Below, in pieces: positions 41,606 through 50,129 of a stretch of 64,000 bases of DNA (positions are counted from its first letter, which is position 1; every line of letters starts with the position of its first letter). The stretch is from contig DQFX01000060.1 of assembly GCA_003531585.1 (NCBI GenBank), positions 678-64,677 of the forward strand, written 5' to 3'. A model generated the notes under the pieces. That model ran no database searches. It had not been told where the DNA came from and saw nothing but the letters and a program-made list of their open reading frames with translations. This DNA comes from Oscillospiraceae bacterium. Lineage in GTDB: Bacteria > Bacillota > Clostridia > Oscillospirales > Ruminococcaceae. The translations under genes were made by a program, and so were the position numbers.

Positions 41606-42090
41606 GGGTTGCGGCGGGGCTTCTGATACTGGTGATATGCTCGGCGTGGGGATTCCGCCGGAGCCTTCTGCTGAAACGGCGCTGCACCCTGCTTCGGGAG
41701 CTTCGCCTGCTGGTTGAGCAGTATTCGATCGAGATATCCTGCACCGCTCCCACGCTTGCGGAGCTTGCAGGGAACAGCGGCGGGGAATTCGGGCGGCTTC
41801 TGTGCGAGTGCTCCGGTTCGGAGACTGATATACGCCGCGCCTGGAGCAATGCAGTGGACAGGCTCTCCGCAGAGCCTGGCTGCGGCGGCGAGGAGGTCTC
41901 CCTGCTGCGGGAACTCGGGCGGGAGCTTGGGACATGCCCGGCGGAAAGCCAGCTTGCGCTGCTGAAGCTGTATTCCGCGCGGTTCGACAAGCTGATATCG
42001 GCGGCGGAAAAATCGGCGGAGCAGCAGGGAAGAATGTACCGTTCCGGCGGAGTTCTTGCGGGGCTTGGCGCGGCGGTAATGCTCCTTTAA
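41602..42090 (+). CDS. spoIIIAB: Stage III sporulation protein AB
   Basis: 162 residues. N-terminal membrane helix (~1-18), a helical middle with RRSLLLKRRCTLLRELRLLVEQYSIEISC that is characteristic of the family, and a C-terminal hydrophobic helix (~143-162, YRSGGVLAGLGAAVMLL). It resembles GspF-type inner membrane platform proteins of type II secretion, and is a part of the feeding-tube complex. Overlaps spoIIIAA by four bases. Confidence 0.92.
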   Translation: MRVAAGLLILVICSAWGFRRSLLLKRRCTLLRELRLLVEQYSIEISCTAPTLAELAGNSGGEFGRLLCECSGSETDIRRAWSNAVDRLSAEPGCGGEEVSLLRELGRELGTCPAESQLALLKLYSARFDKLISAAEKSAEQQGRMYRSGGVLAGLGAAVMLL

Positions 42091-42104
42091 AAGAAAGGCG
42101 TGCA

Positions 42105-42302
42105 ATGGAACTTGACCTGATCTTTAAAATAGCGGCGGTGGGAATAATCGTCGCCGTGCTGAATCAGATCCTGAAAAAGACCGACCACGACGAGCAGGCG
42201 ATGATGCTTACCGTCGCCGGGCTGGTTATAGTGCTGATGATGCTGATACCGGCTATCGACGAGCTTTTCGGCACGATACGCTCGGTTTTCGGGCTTTGGT
42301 GA
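42105..42302 (+). CDS. spoIIIAC: Stage III sporulation protein AC
   Basis: 65 residues, the normal tiny size. Two transmembrane helices (~5-21 and ~33-56) around a short charged loop NQILKKTDHDEQ. ATG 42105 follows AAGAAAGG. Small membrane part of the mother cell-forespore channel, next to the similar SpoIIIAD. Confidence 0.93.
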   Translation: MELDLIFKIAAVGIIVAVLNQILKKTDHDEQAMMLTVAGLVIVLMMLIPAIDELFGTIRSVFGLW

Positions 42303-42314
42303 ACTGGTGACGCT

Positions 42315-42701
42315 ATGGATATAACAACGCTTGTGGGGATCGCTGTGCTGTCCGCGGTGCTGTGTATCATAGTCCGGCAGTACAAGCCGGAGATGGCTCT
42401 CGGTATAAGCATAGCCTGCGGGGTGCTGATAATGGGCGCGGTTATTGCGATGCTGGCGCCGTCCGTGGAGCTTATCTCGCAGCTTACCGGGGCGGCAGGG
42501 CTTGACGGCGGCTATTCACGTACGCTGTTCAAGGCGCTGGCGGTGTGCTACATAACTCAGCTGGGCTCCGACTGCTGCAGGGACGCGGGGGAATCCGCCA
42601 TCGCCGGGAAGATAGAATTAGCCGGAAAAGCCGCGGTAGTTGTGATCTCCCTGCCGGTGTTCTCGGCGCTTGCGGAGATAGTCACCGGGCTTCTTGAGTG
42701 A
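42315..42701 (+). CDS. spoIIIAD: Stage III sporulation protein AD
   Basis: 128 residues with about four hydrophobic helices. The family block YSRTLFKALAVCYITQLGSDCCRDAGESAIAGKIELAGKAAVVVISLPVF (~68-117) is clear and identifies it. It shares an ancestral fold with spoIIIAC, 12 bases upstream, and spoIIIAE starts 29 bases after it. Confidence 0.94.
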   Translation: MDITTLVGIAVLSAVLCIIVRQYKPEMALGISIACGVLIMGAVIAMLAPSVELISQLTGAAGLDGGYSRTLFKALAVCYITQLGSDCCRDAGESAIAGKIELAGKAAVVVISLPVFSALAEIVTGLLE

Positions 42702-42730
42702 AACCGGAACGAGATGAGAAAGGACGAAAA

Positions 42731-43858
42731 ATGCGCAGGATACTGCTGACCCTGGCGAAGATCTTCGCGGTGATCGCCGCCGCTTTCCTGCTGTGCGGGA
42801 GCGCCCGGGCTGAAGGCTCCGGGGAGTACGGCGATATAAACAGCGCGCTATCCGACGCAGTTCCGACGGAGGCCTCCGAGATACTGGAGGGCGGCGGGAT
42901 AACCCCCGACAACAACGGTGCGGCGGCTCTGTCGTTCGGCGGAGTGCTGGAGTTCCTGCGGGACATGCTGATGGACAGGCTCACCGAGCCGCTGCGGCTG
43001 TTCGCGTCGCTGTGCGGCGTGGTGATACTCTGCGCGCTTTCCCGCAGCTCCGCCGACGGCGCGGGAGGGAACATGTCCGGGGTGTTTTCGGCGGTGGGAG
43101 TCCTCGCCGGCGCGGGAATGACCACTGCGGCGATATCCGGAGCGCTACGGGATACGCTGGACGTGCTTTCGGCGGCTTCGGAGTTCATGCTGGTGTTCGT
43201 GCCGGTGTTCGCCGGAGTTATTGCGGCGATGGGGAAGGCGGCTGCCGCTTCGGCGGCTAACACGGTCATACTGGCGGCGGCGCAGTTCTTTTCGCAGATC
43301 TCAGTGAATTTCCTGACCCCGGTCTGCGGGACGGTGATGGGGCTTTCCGTCACAGGGGCGGTCCACCCTGAAATGAGCACGGACAAGCTCGGCGAGCTGA
43401 TACGCAAGGCGGCGGTGTGGGGACTCTCTCTGCTGATGACGGTGTTCATGAGCGTGCTTTCCGCGCAGACATTCGTGACGAATTCCGCGGACAACGTGCT
43501 GATACGCACGGCGAAGTTCGCGGTCTCCAGCGGAGTACCCATCGTCGGCGGAACAATCTCGGACGCGGTGAACACGGTTCACGCGAGCCTTTCGCTGATG
43601 CACAGCTCCATCGGGACGTACGGTATAGCCGCCGGGATAGTGATACTGCTGCCGTCGCTGATCTCGGTGGTGTGCTACCGGTTCGCACTGACGGCGGCGG
43701 AGGCGGTCAGCGAGGTTTTCGGCGTTAAGGAGCTTTCCACGCTTTTCCGGGCTTGCGGGGCGGTCATGTCCATAATAATGGCGGTGATAGTGTGCTTCCT
43801 GCTGCTGAACACTATATCCGCAGTGATAATGCTGGCGGCGGGCAGCAGCCAGGCGTAG
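42731..43858 (+). CDS. spoIIIAE: Stage III sporulation protein AE
   Basis: 375 residues from ATG 42731 (MRRILLTLAKIFAVIAAAFLL, after GAGAAAGGA); an in-frame GTG at 42698 overlapping spoIIIAD is less likely. Signal-peptide-like N-terminus, then about eight membrane helices with Gly/Ala-rich faces and the family segments FMLVFVPVFAGVIAAMGK and LIRKAAVWGLSLLMTVFMSVLSAQTFV. Large polytopic channel component. Confidence 0.93.
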   Translation: MRRILLTLAKIFAVIAAAFLLCGSARAEGSGEYGDINSALSDAVPTEASEILEGGGITPDNNGAAALSFGGVLEFLRDMLMDRLTEPLRLFASLCGVVILCALSRSSADGAGGNMSGVFSAVGVLAGAGMTTAAISGALRDTLDVLSAASEFMLVFVPVFAGVIAAMGKAAAASAANTVILAAAQFFSQISVNFLTPVCGTVMGLSVTGAVHPEMSTDKLGELIRKAAVWGLSLLMTVFMSVLSAQTFVTNSADNVLIRTAKFAVSSGVPIVGGTISDAVNTVHASLSLMHSSIGTYGIAAGIVILLPSLISVVCYRFALTAAEAVSEVFGVKELSTLFRACGAVMSIIMAVIVCFLLLNTISAVIMLAAGSSQA

Positions 43859-43869
43859 GGGGACGGGGT

Positions 43870-44337
43870 ATGCAGTTCTTTTCAACGGTTTGCATGGCGG
43901 CGATAGCCTCGGCGCTGTTCCGAATGCTGATACCCGAGAACAGATTCGCGAAGCAGATATCGCTGCTGACGGCGGGGCTGTTCATTCTCGCGGGGGTAAA
44001 CGCGCTTCGGGGCACTGATTTCGACCTGGGCGCAGTCCAGTACAGCTACGAGGACAGCGCAGACTACATCGGGTTTTCCGGCGACGTAAACAGGGAGCTT
44101 CAGAAGAAAATATGCTCCGAAATGTCGGACAAGGTGTACGCGCTGCTGAACGAGCAGGGAATTTGTCCTGAAGAAGTCCACATTGCGGTTAATATTTCAG
44201 GGCTGTACAGCATATCTATTACACAGGTGGAGCTTGTATTCAGCGGAGACCAGCGCTCGGCGGCAGAGGCTGCGGAGAAGTTTCTCACGGGTCGGCTCCC
44301 GGAGGAAATACGGGTAACATCGGTGATAAGGGAGTGA
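43870..44337 (+). CDS. spoIIIAF: Stage III sporulation protein AF
   Basis: 155 residues from ATG 43870, chosen because GGACGGGG precedes it and the frame upstream is a shadow of spoIIIAE. Two membrane helices (~4-18, 28-46) and a soluble domain (~85-155) with an alpha/beta ring-building-motif look (ICPEEVHIAVNISGLYSISITQVELVF). Such domains resemble SpoIIIAG/GspD ring folds. Four bases before spoIIIAG. Confidence 0.88.
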   Translation: MQFFSTVCMAAIASALFRMLIPENRFAKQISLLTAGLFILAGVNALRGTDFDLGAVQYSYEDSADYIGFSGDVNRELQKKICSEMSDKVYALLNEQGICPEEVHIAVNISGLYSISITQVELVFSGDQRSAAEAAEKFLTGRLPEEIRVTSVIRE

Positions 44338-44341
44338 TGAC

Positions 44342-44854
44342 ATGGAGCGGCTCACGGAACGTTTCGGAGGATTTTTCAGCAGGCTTGGAAACGGCAGGTG
44401 GCGCAGATTCGTCATCATCGCTGGGATAGCCGCGATAGCGCTGCTTTTTCTGAGCACGGTGATACCCGCGGGAGGCGCGCAGCAGCCGCAGGACAGCTCC
44501 GCAGAGGACGCCGCCCGCGTCGAGCGGGAGCTTGAGCAGCGCCTGACGGACATCATCTCGCAGATAGACGGCGTGACGTCCCCGCAGGTGATGGTGACGC
44601 TCGACCGCACCAGCGAGCGGGTTTTCGCCGAGGAGGTGAAGTCCAGCAGCTCGGGGGATTCCCTGAGTTCGGAGAACAGTCCGGCGCTGACCGGCTCCAA
44701 GGACGCGCTCGAAAAGAGCGTGATTCTTCCGAAGGTGCGGGGCGTTGCGGTGGTCTGCGGCGGCGCGGAGAACATGCTGGTGCGCGAGAAGGTGGTGAAT
44801 ACCGCAGCGCGGGTGCTGGATATCGGCGTATCACAGGTGTATGTCACGAATTGA
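44342..44854 (+). CDS. spoIIIAG: Stage III sporulation protein AG
   Basis: 170 residues. One membrane helix (~20-42, RRFVIIAGIAAIALLFLSTV), an acidic linker, then a ring-building domain (~57-165: ERELEQRLTDIISQIDGVTSPQVMVTLDRTSERVFAEEV ... KVRGVAVVCGGAENMLVREKVVNTAARVLDIGVSQVYV). In B. subtilis this protein forms a 30-fold ring in the intermembrane space. Full length. Confidence 0.94.
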   Translation: MERLTERFGGFFSRLGNGRWRRFVIIAGIAAIALLFLSTVIPAGGAQQPQDSSAEDAARVERELEQRLTDIISQIDGVTSPQVMVTLDRTSERVFAEEVKSSSSGDSLSSENSPALTGSKDALEKSVILPKVRGVAVVCGGAENMLVREKVVNTAARVLDIGVSQVYVTN

Positions 44855-44873
44855 TAAGAAAGGAAGCAAGGTC

Positions 44874-45428
44874 ATGAAGCGTTTGAATGTTATTTTAGGG
44901 AAGAAGCAGCTCGTAGCTGCGGGGCTCACCGTGCTGCTGGGAACTGCGGTAGCCGTGAATTTCATCTATTCCGGCGGGAAGGACAAGAAGCTGACCGAGC
45001 CGGCGGCGGAGGTCTCCGGCACTACATACGGCGAGGCTGATCTTGTCAGCGTGGATAAATCCGGGGAAGCCGCAGACAGCTCGGCGTACTTCGCGCAGGC
45101 AAGGCTCGACAAGCAGAGCAGCCGCGAGGAAGCAGCCGAGGTGCTCCAGAGCATGTACCAGGGCGGCGATCTGACGAAAGACGAGCTTGCGGCTGTCGAG
45201 GTGGACGCGATGAAGATGGGCGGCTACATTGAAAGCGAGAACAAGATCGAGAGCATGCTGAAAGCGCAGGGCTTCGAGGACGCGCTGTGCTACCTCAGCG
45301 ACAGCAGCGCGAACATCATCGTAAAGACCCCGGGACTTGACGCGGCGGGGGCGGCGAAGATAAAGAGCACGCTGCTTTCCGAGGCGGAGTTCACCAACGA
45401 CCAGATAACTATTGTCGAGGTCAACTGA
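44874..45428 (+). CDS. spoIIIAH: Stage III sporulation protein AH
   Basis: 184 residues. ATG 44874 is preferred (AAAGGAAG upstream; MKRLNVILGKKQLVAAGL) over the in-frame ATG at 44841, which would overlap spoIIIAG. One membrane helix (~14-32) then a linker and a ring-building domain (~75-184). In Bacilli SpoIIIAH binds SpoIIQ across the septum; no spoIIQ is visible here. Last gene of the operon; the hairpin after it mainly serves the opposite strand. Confidence 0.92.
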   Translation: MKRLNVILGKKQLVAAGLTVLLGTAVAVNFIYSGGKDKKLTEPAAEVSGTTYGEADLVSVDKSGEAADSSAYFAQARLDKQSSREEAAEVLQSMYQGGDLTKDELAAVEVDAMKMGGYIESENKIESMLKAQGFEDALCYLSDSSANIIVKTPGLDAAGAAKIKSTLLSEAEFTNDQITIVEVN

Positions 45429-45434
45429 ATAAAA

Positions 45435-45461
45435 ATACCCTCCCGGGCTTCGGGAGGGTAT
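45435..45461 (-). terminator. Terminator of the zinc-ribbon gene
   Basis: ATACCCTCCCG (45435-45445) and CGGGAGGGTAT (45451-45461). On the minus strand the hairpin is followed by TTTTTATT. In the plus direction there is no T run, so it is a poor terminator for spoIIIAH. Confidence 0.82.
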
Positions 45462-45488
45462 CGTTATGCTCTGGGTATTAGCGTGGAA

Positions 45489-45941
45489 TTACTTTTCGTC
45501 CTTCTTCTCTTCCTCAGATGTGGTCTGCTCGGCGGTAACGTCCTCGGCAGCAACAGGCTCTTCCTCGGCGGGAGCGGGCTTCTCGGGGAGCTTTGCGCCG
45601 CACTTCGGGCAGAAACTGTTGTCGCTCTTGGTCTTAGCGCCGCATGCTGTGCAGGTAACTTCCTGACGGAGGTCGTCGAGCAGCAGGTTGATCTCTGACA
45701 GCTTTTCGTAGAGCTTGTCGATCTCCTCGATCTCAGCGTCGAACAGGGCTGCGTCGGGGTTCTCAGCCTTCTTCATTTCGTATGCCATCTGACCCAGCTT
45801 CTCAAAGTGCGCCTTGATGTCGCTGGAGGTCTGGGATTCCTTGATCTTCAGCTTGGTGAATCTCACTGCCTCGTCGGTCTTTTTGCCTGCGGTCTGCGCT
45901 GCATTCTTAGTGGTATTGATAACGTCATCGAAAAAACTCAT
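45489..45941 (-). CDS. Zinc-ribbon protein of unknown function
   Basis: 150 residues. N-terminal helical part (~1-90) with a coiled-coil look (LKIKESQTSSDIKAHFEKLGQMAYEMKKAENP...), a zinc ribbon with C-T-A-C-G and C-P-K-C-G (~97-119, CxxC-x12-CxxC), and an acidic Glu/Ala/Pro tail. Small proteins of this kind are common in Clostridia and have no assigned role. Not membrane bound. Own promoter and strong terminator. Confidence 0.75.
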   Translation of the reverse strand: MSFFDDVINTTKNAAQTAGKKTDEAVRFTKLKIKESQTSSDIKAHFEKLGQMAYEMKKAENPDAALFDAEIEEIDKLYEKLSEINLLLDDLRQEVTCTACGAKTKSDNSFCPKCGAKLPEKPAPAEEEPVAAEDVTAEQTTSEEEKKDEK

Positions 45942-45994
45942 AGTAAAAACTCCTTTCAGAATTTGGGTATCCAGGGTACCTCGCCCTTGAGTTT

Positions 45995-46023
45995 ATTCTA
46001 CCACAAAGTTATGGAATTTGCAA
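45995..46023 (-). promoter_or_regulatory. Promoter of the zinc-ribbon gene
   Basis: Minus strand: TTGCAA (46018-46023), 17-base spacer, TAGAAT (45995-46000). Confidence 0.72.
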
Positions 46024-46051
46024 TAGTTATTCGGTAAAAATTAGGTGAAAA

Positions 46052-46933
46052 TCAATCCTTCGCGGGGCGCTCCTGACCTCTGATAAGTACTCCGATCATT
46101 TCGGGACCTGCATTGCAGGAAACTACCACGCCGGTTTTCTCGACCATTGCCGGGCCGTAGCCGAGCTTTTTTGTCATCTTGTCGATGAATTCCTTCTCGC
46201 AGTCGGGGCGGGTGGTGGTGACTACGCACCAGGGGGTCTCGGGTATCATTCTGGAGGTGATGGTCTCGACTGCGGCGTCGATCACAGCCTTCTCGCCGCG
46301 CGCCTTGCGGAGGACTTCTGTCTTCTCAGCCGCGAGGTATATCAGCGGTTTCAGTCCCATGAGTTCGCCCAGGAAGCTTGCGGCTGCGGTTATTCTGCCG
46401 GATTTCTTCATGTGCCGGAGGTCGAATCCCACGATGAACGCCTCGGAGTGGCGCGCCCAGTCTTCGAGGTAGGAAACGACGCTCTCCGCGCTCTGACCTG
46501 CTTCCAGCTTCTTGCATGCCTCGATAACGGGGTAGCCGTAGGCGAGGGTGTAGTTCTGGCTGTCAACGATGTAAACGGTGAGATCCTTCAGCTCGTCAGC
46601 GACGTTCTGCTTTGCAAGCTGCGCGTTTGAGCAGGTCTGGGAGCCTGCGCCGTTGATAACGTCCACGATGATTGTGCGGACGCCCTGGGCGTACAGCTCG
46701 CGGTACTTGTCCTCGAACTGGATAGCGGTTATCTGGGAGTGCTTCGGGATCTCCTGCTGCTCCTTGAGCACCTTGTAGAACTCCTCAGCCTGGATATCCT
46801 GCCTGTCGACGTAGCTCTTGCCCTGGATAGTCACCATGAAGGGTATTATCTCGAGCAGACCCTTGTACTTTTCCTCGTTTTCCTTTGAGATATCGCAGCC
46901 GCTGTCCGTGATTATTCTGATAGTGTTGTCCAT
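46052..46933 (-). CDS. DegV family fatty-acid-binding protein
   Basis: 293 residues. DegV motifs: IRIITDSGCDISKEN (~5-19), IIPFMVTIQGKSYVDRQDI (~29-47), HSQITAIQFEDKY (with the T/S lipid-carboxylate site), VDSQNYTLAYGYPVIEA and a C-terminal SCNAGPEMIGVLIRGQERP. DegV/FakB proteins carry fatty acids for phosphorylation by FakA; FakA is not in the window. Co-transcribed with trmL, 21 bases upstream on the minus strand. Confidence 0.92.
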   Translation of the reverse strand: MDNTIRIITDSGCDISKENEEKYKGLLEIIPFMVTIQGKSYVDRQDIQAEEFYKVLKEQQEIPKHSQITAIQFEDKYRELYAQGVRTIIVDVINGAGSQTCSNAQLAKQNVADELKDLTVYIVDSQNYTLAYGYPVIEACKKLEAGQSAESVVSYLEDWARHSEAFIVGFDLRHMKKSGRITAAASFLGELMGLKPLIYLAAEKTEVLRKARGEKAVIDAAVETITSRMIPETPWCVVTTTRPDCEKEFIDKMTKKLGYGPAMVEKTGVVVSCNAGPEMIGVLIRGQERPAKD

Positions 46934-46954
46934 GATTTACTCCTTTACTGCGGG

Positions 46955-47458
46955 TCAGTCCGCATTGTTCCAGTCAAATTCGCGCAGCCGTCCCTGATTT
47001 TGCAGCTCTGGGAAGCCCCACTGCCGCAGCACCTCGTAAACGCCGATCGCGACGCTGTTCGAGAGATTCAGGCTGCGTAGGGTTTCGCGCATAGGAATGC
47101 GCACGCAGCTCTCCTTGTTTTCAAAAAGCAGCTTTTCCGGAAGCCCGGCGTCCTCCCTGCCGAAAAACAGAAAGCACTTGTCGGGGTAGCTGACGTCGCT
47201 GTATGTATTCACCGCTTTTGTGGAGAAGTAGAAATACGCGCCGTCGTTCTTTGAGAAGAAGTCGTCCAGGCCGTCGTAGTAGGTGATGTCCAGATAGTGC
47301 CAGTAGTCGAGCCCGGCACGTTTCAGCTGCTTGTCGTCCGGGGTGAAGCCCATCGGACGTATCAGGTGGAGCCTTGCTCCGGTGACGGCGCAGGTGCGGG
47401 CGATATTGCCGGTGTTCTGGGGTATCTGAGGTTCTACCAGTACGATGTTGAGTTCCAA
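46955..47458 (-). CDS. trmL: tRNA (cytidine/uridine-34-2'-O)-methyltransferase TrmL
   Basis: 167 residues. SPOUT methyltransferase with the trefoil-knot motifs NTGNIARTC (~15-23), FFGREDAGLPEKLL (~98-111) and IPMRETLRSLNLSNSVAIGVYEVLRQ (~122-147). It methylates the wobble ribose of certain leucine tRNAs. First gene of a two-gene minus-strand operon with degV. Promoter at 47512-47540. Confidence 0.93.
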   Translation of the reverse strand: MELNIVLVEPQIPQNTGNIARTCAVTGARLHLIRPMGFTPDDKQLKRAGLDYWHYLDITYYDGLDDFFSKNDGAYFYFSTKAVNTYSDVSYPDKCFLFFGREDAGLPEKLLFENKESCVRIPMRETLRSLNLSNSVAIGVYEVLRQWGFPELQNQGRLREFDWNNAD

Positions 47459-47511
47459 GTGGAGCGCTTCCTTTCGCGGGAAAAATTACTGCCGAAAACA
47501 GTACACTGTAT

Positions 47512-47540
47512 ATTGTAACATATTCTGCGGCATTTTTCAA
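47512..47540 (-). promoter_or_regulatory. Promoter of trmL-degV
   Basis: Minus strand: TTGAAA (47535-47540), 17-base spacer, TACAAT (47512-47517). Confidence 0.75.
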
Positions 47541-47614
47541 TAGTTTTTTCGCAGCGCAAAGCGTTTTCAACAAAAAACCGGGGAACTGTTCGGAAAAGTT
47601 GTTGTTAGTGCTCA

Positions 47615-47643
47615 TTGACAGCAGTTTTAAACAGGAGTATAAT
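47615..47643 (+). promoter_or_regulatory. Consensus sigma-A promoter of sulP
   Basis: TTGACA (47615-47620), 17-base spacer, TATAAT (47638-47643): a perfect match in both boxes. Confidence 0.92.
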
Positions 47644-47705
47644 AAAACACGTGTGGTCTGTCATAAAGACAAAAGATAAACGGCAGGCAAAAAGGAAGGA
47701 AAATA

Positions 47706-49367
47706 ATGTTCAAAAAATATGTAAGCGACCTGAAAGCCGAATTCAAGGGCTACAACGGAAAAAAGCTCACGCAGGACCTCATGGCAGGTCTGACCGTAGC
47801 CGCGGTAGCTTTGCCGCTTGCCCTGGCTTTCGGCGTAAGCTCCGGCGCGGACGCAGCCTCCGGACTTGTCACCGCGATCGTTGCGGGTATCGTTATCGGA
47901 ATACTCTCCGGCGCGTCCTACCAGATCTCCGGACCTACCGGCGCGATGGCGGCTATCCTGCTGTCTGTCTCCGCGAAGTACGGCATAACCGGCGTGCTGA
48001 ACGCAGGATTCCTTTCCGGCGCGATACTCATTATCGCGGCGGTTTGCAGGGTCGGTAAGCTCGTAAGCTACCTGCCCGCTCCGGTCATCACCGGATTCAC
48101 CTCGGGTATCGCTATAATCATCGCGCTGGGTCAGATCGACAATTTCTTCGGCACTCATTCGGTGGGCGAGAACCAGATAGCGAAGATAGGCTCCTATTTC
48201 AGCGGCACCGGAAACTTTAATCCCAACTGGTGGGCGGTAATGTTCGGCGGACTGGTCGTGCTGATAATGATAGTCTACCCGAAGAAGTGGAACGCCGTGG
48301 TTCCGTCGTCGCTTGTGGGAATAATCGTGGCGCTTATCGTGAACATGGTGTTCTTTGAGCAGGGGACTGTAGCCGAGGTCGGCGCTATCCCGAGCAGCCT
48401 CGTCACCGACGACAGCATAATCCGCAAGGGCTTTGACTTCGCGAATATAACCAACCTCATCATGCCGGCGGTGTCAATTGCGGCGCTGGGAATGATCGAG
48501 AGCCTACTGTGCGGCGCGAGCGCGGGCAAGATGAAGGGCGAGCGCCTTGACGCAAGCCGCGAGCTGATCGCGCAGGGAATCGGCAATATGGTTATCCCGC
48601 TGCTCGGCGGAGTTCCCGCCACTGCGGCTATTGCGAGAACCTCCGTTGCGATAAAGTCCGGCGGACAGACCAGACTTGTAAGCGTTTTCCATTCGGTTGT
48701 GCTTATTCTTTCGATGTTCCTGCTCGGCGGCGTTATGAGCCGTATCCCGATGGCTGCGCTTGCGGGCGTGCTGATGGTAACTGCCTTCAGAATGAACGAC
48801 TGGGCGGCGATCAAGAGCATTTTTAAGAAGAAGTTCAAGTCCTCCATCTTACAGTATGTGCTGACGATGGTTTCCACCGTTGTATTCGACCTGACGGTCG
48901 CGATCGTTATCGGCGTTGTTGCGGCGATGATCGTTTTCGTTGTAAAGAGCTCCGAGCTTCGCGTTACTTCAAGCGATATCGACGAGGACAAGCTGAAGGG
49001 CAAGGTGCGTTCCGGCCATCACGAGGAATTCAAGGTGGTGTACGTTTCCGGACCGCTGTTCTTCGGAACTCAGGAGAAGCTGATAAATCAGCTCGAGGCG
49101 CTGGGCGGCAACCCGCAGGTGATACTCTCAATGCGCGGAGTTCCCACTGCGGACGATATTTCACTTTCAGAGCTTGAGAGGCTCTACAACACGCTCCGTG
49201 AGAAGGGCACGCAGATATCCTTCACCGGCGTGCAGACCGCGGTCAGCGAGATGATGGACAGAGCGGGATTCCGCGAGCGTATCGGCGAGGAGCATTTCTA
49301 CTGGGACGCCGTAGCGGCTATAAAGGCGCTGGAGGTTCGCGAGTACGGCTCGGACTACGCTGATTAA
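47706..49367 (+). CDS. SulP-family anion transporter with a STAS domain
   Basis: 553 residues. About 12 membrane helices with the SulP start QDLMAGLTVAAVALPLALAFG (~21-41) and VSSGADAASGLVTAIVAGIV, the GPTGAMAAIL segment, SLLCGASAGKMKGERLDASRELIAQGIGN and SIAALGMIESL. A cytoplasmic STAS domain closes the protein (~430-553). SulP proteins move sulfate, bicarbonate or other anions; substrate is not readable from sequence. Its perfect consensus promoter suggests high expression. Terminator at 49386. Confidence 0.93.
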   Translation: MFKKYVSDLKAEFKGYNGKKLTQDLMAGLTVAAVALPLALAFGVSSGADAASGLVTAIVAGIVIGILSGASYQISGPTGAMAAILLSVSAKYGITGVLNAGFLSGAILIIAAVCRVGKLVSYLPAPVITGFTSGIAIIIALGQIDNFFGTHSVGENQIAKIGSYFSGTGNFNPNWWAVMFGGLVVLIMIVYPKKWNAVVPSSLVGIIVALIVNMVFFEQGTVAEVGAIPSSLVTDDSIIRKGFDFANITNLIMPAVSIAALGMIESLLCGASAGKMKGERLDASRELIAQGIGNMVIPLLGGVPATAAIARTSVAIKSGGQTRLVSVFHSVVLILSMFLLGGVMSRIPMAALAGVLMVTAFRMNDWAAIKSIFKKKFKSSILQYVLTMVSTVVFDLTVAIVIGVVAAMIVFVVKSSELRVTSSDIDEDKLKGKVRSGHHEEFKVVYVSGPLFFGTQEKLINQLEALGGNPQVILSMRGVPTADDISLSELERLYNTLREKGTQISFTGVQTAVSEMMDRAGFRERIGEEHFYWDAVAAIKALEVREYGSDYAD

Positions 49368-49385
49368 GCTGTGATTCAATATATA

Positions 49386-49417
49386 AAAAGTGGGAAAACA
49401 CCAGTTTTCCCACTTTT
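49386..49417. terminator. Bidirectional terminator between sulP and terD
   Basis: Perfect 14-base stem AAAAGTGGGAAAAC (49386-49399) with GTTTTCCCACTTTT (49404-49417). A-rich and T-rich flanks let it act for both convergent genes. Confidence 0.9.
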
Positions 49418-49444
49418 AAGTTTATTCAGGAATTTGCAAATTCG

Positions 49445-50020
49445 TCAGACGTTAACTCCGAATGCGCGGCAGAGCGCTTCAAGTCCGCCCTGATATCCGG
49501 CTCCGACAGCGTTGAACTTCCACTCGCCGCCGTGGCGGTACAGTTCGCCGATGACCAGCGCGGTTTCGATTGAGAAATCCTCGGTGAGGTCGTAGCGGAG
49601 GAGCTCCTCGTTGGTATCGGGGTTGTAAATGCGAATGAACGCATTGTTCACCTGACCGAAATTCTGGTTGCGCACCGCAGCGTCGTAAATGGTTACGGCG
49701 AACGTAATGCGGGAGATATTCTGCGGAACCTTGCTGAGGTCGATCTTTATTGTTTCATCGTCGCCGTCGCCCACACCGTCGCGGTTGTCGCCGGTATGCT
49801 CAACTGAGCCGGAAGCATGCACGGTGTTTCCGTAGAACACGAAGTCGCCGTCGGACGTTACCTTGCCGTTGTCTCCGAGCAGGAACACCTCGGTGTCGAG
49901 GTCGAACTGAGAGCCGCTGTCGAACGCGTTGACGTCCCAGCCGAGCCCCGCGTTTATCTTCGTCAGCCCGGGGTTGCTCTTTGTAAGTTCCACTTTCTGA
50001 CCCTTGACCAGATTTACCAT
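49445..50020 (-). CDS. TerD family stress protein
   Basis: 191 residues, one TerD domain. Typical pattern: VNLVKGQKVELTKSNPGLTKINAGLGWDVNA (~2-32), FDLDTEVFLL (~39-48), the acidic Ca2+-type loop FYGNTVHASGSVEHTGDNRDGVGDGDDETI (~62-91), and YDLTEDFSIETALVIGELYRHGGEWKFNAVGAGYQGGL. Members are linked to tellurite and general stress resistance and bind calcium. It stands alone here, without the usual terB/terC neighbours. Confidence 0.93.
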   Translation of the reverse strand: MVNLVKGQKVELTKSNPGLTKINAGLGWDVNAFDSGSQFDLDTEVFLLGDNGKVTSDGDFVFYGNTVHASGSVEHTGDNRDGVGDGDDETIKIDLSKVPQNISRITFAVTIYDAAVRNQNFGQVNNAFIRIYNPDTNEELLRYDLTEDFSIETALVIGELYRHGGEWKFNAVGAGYQGGLEALCRAFGVNV

Positions 50021-50129
50021 ATTAATTACCTCTCTTTCATTTATGAAACGACCTATGGTATTTATACAGCCGCATTGCGGCTTGCATATTTTTTAATCCA
50101 TCGCGAAGCGATACCATGGATACCATGAT

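Noticed and set aside
45435..45461. Terminator for the spoIIIA operon
   Set aside because: The hairpin has no T run in the plus direction; its T run serves the minus-strand zinc-ribbon gene.
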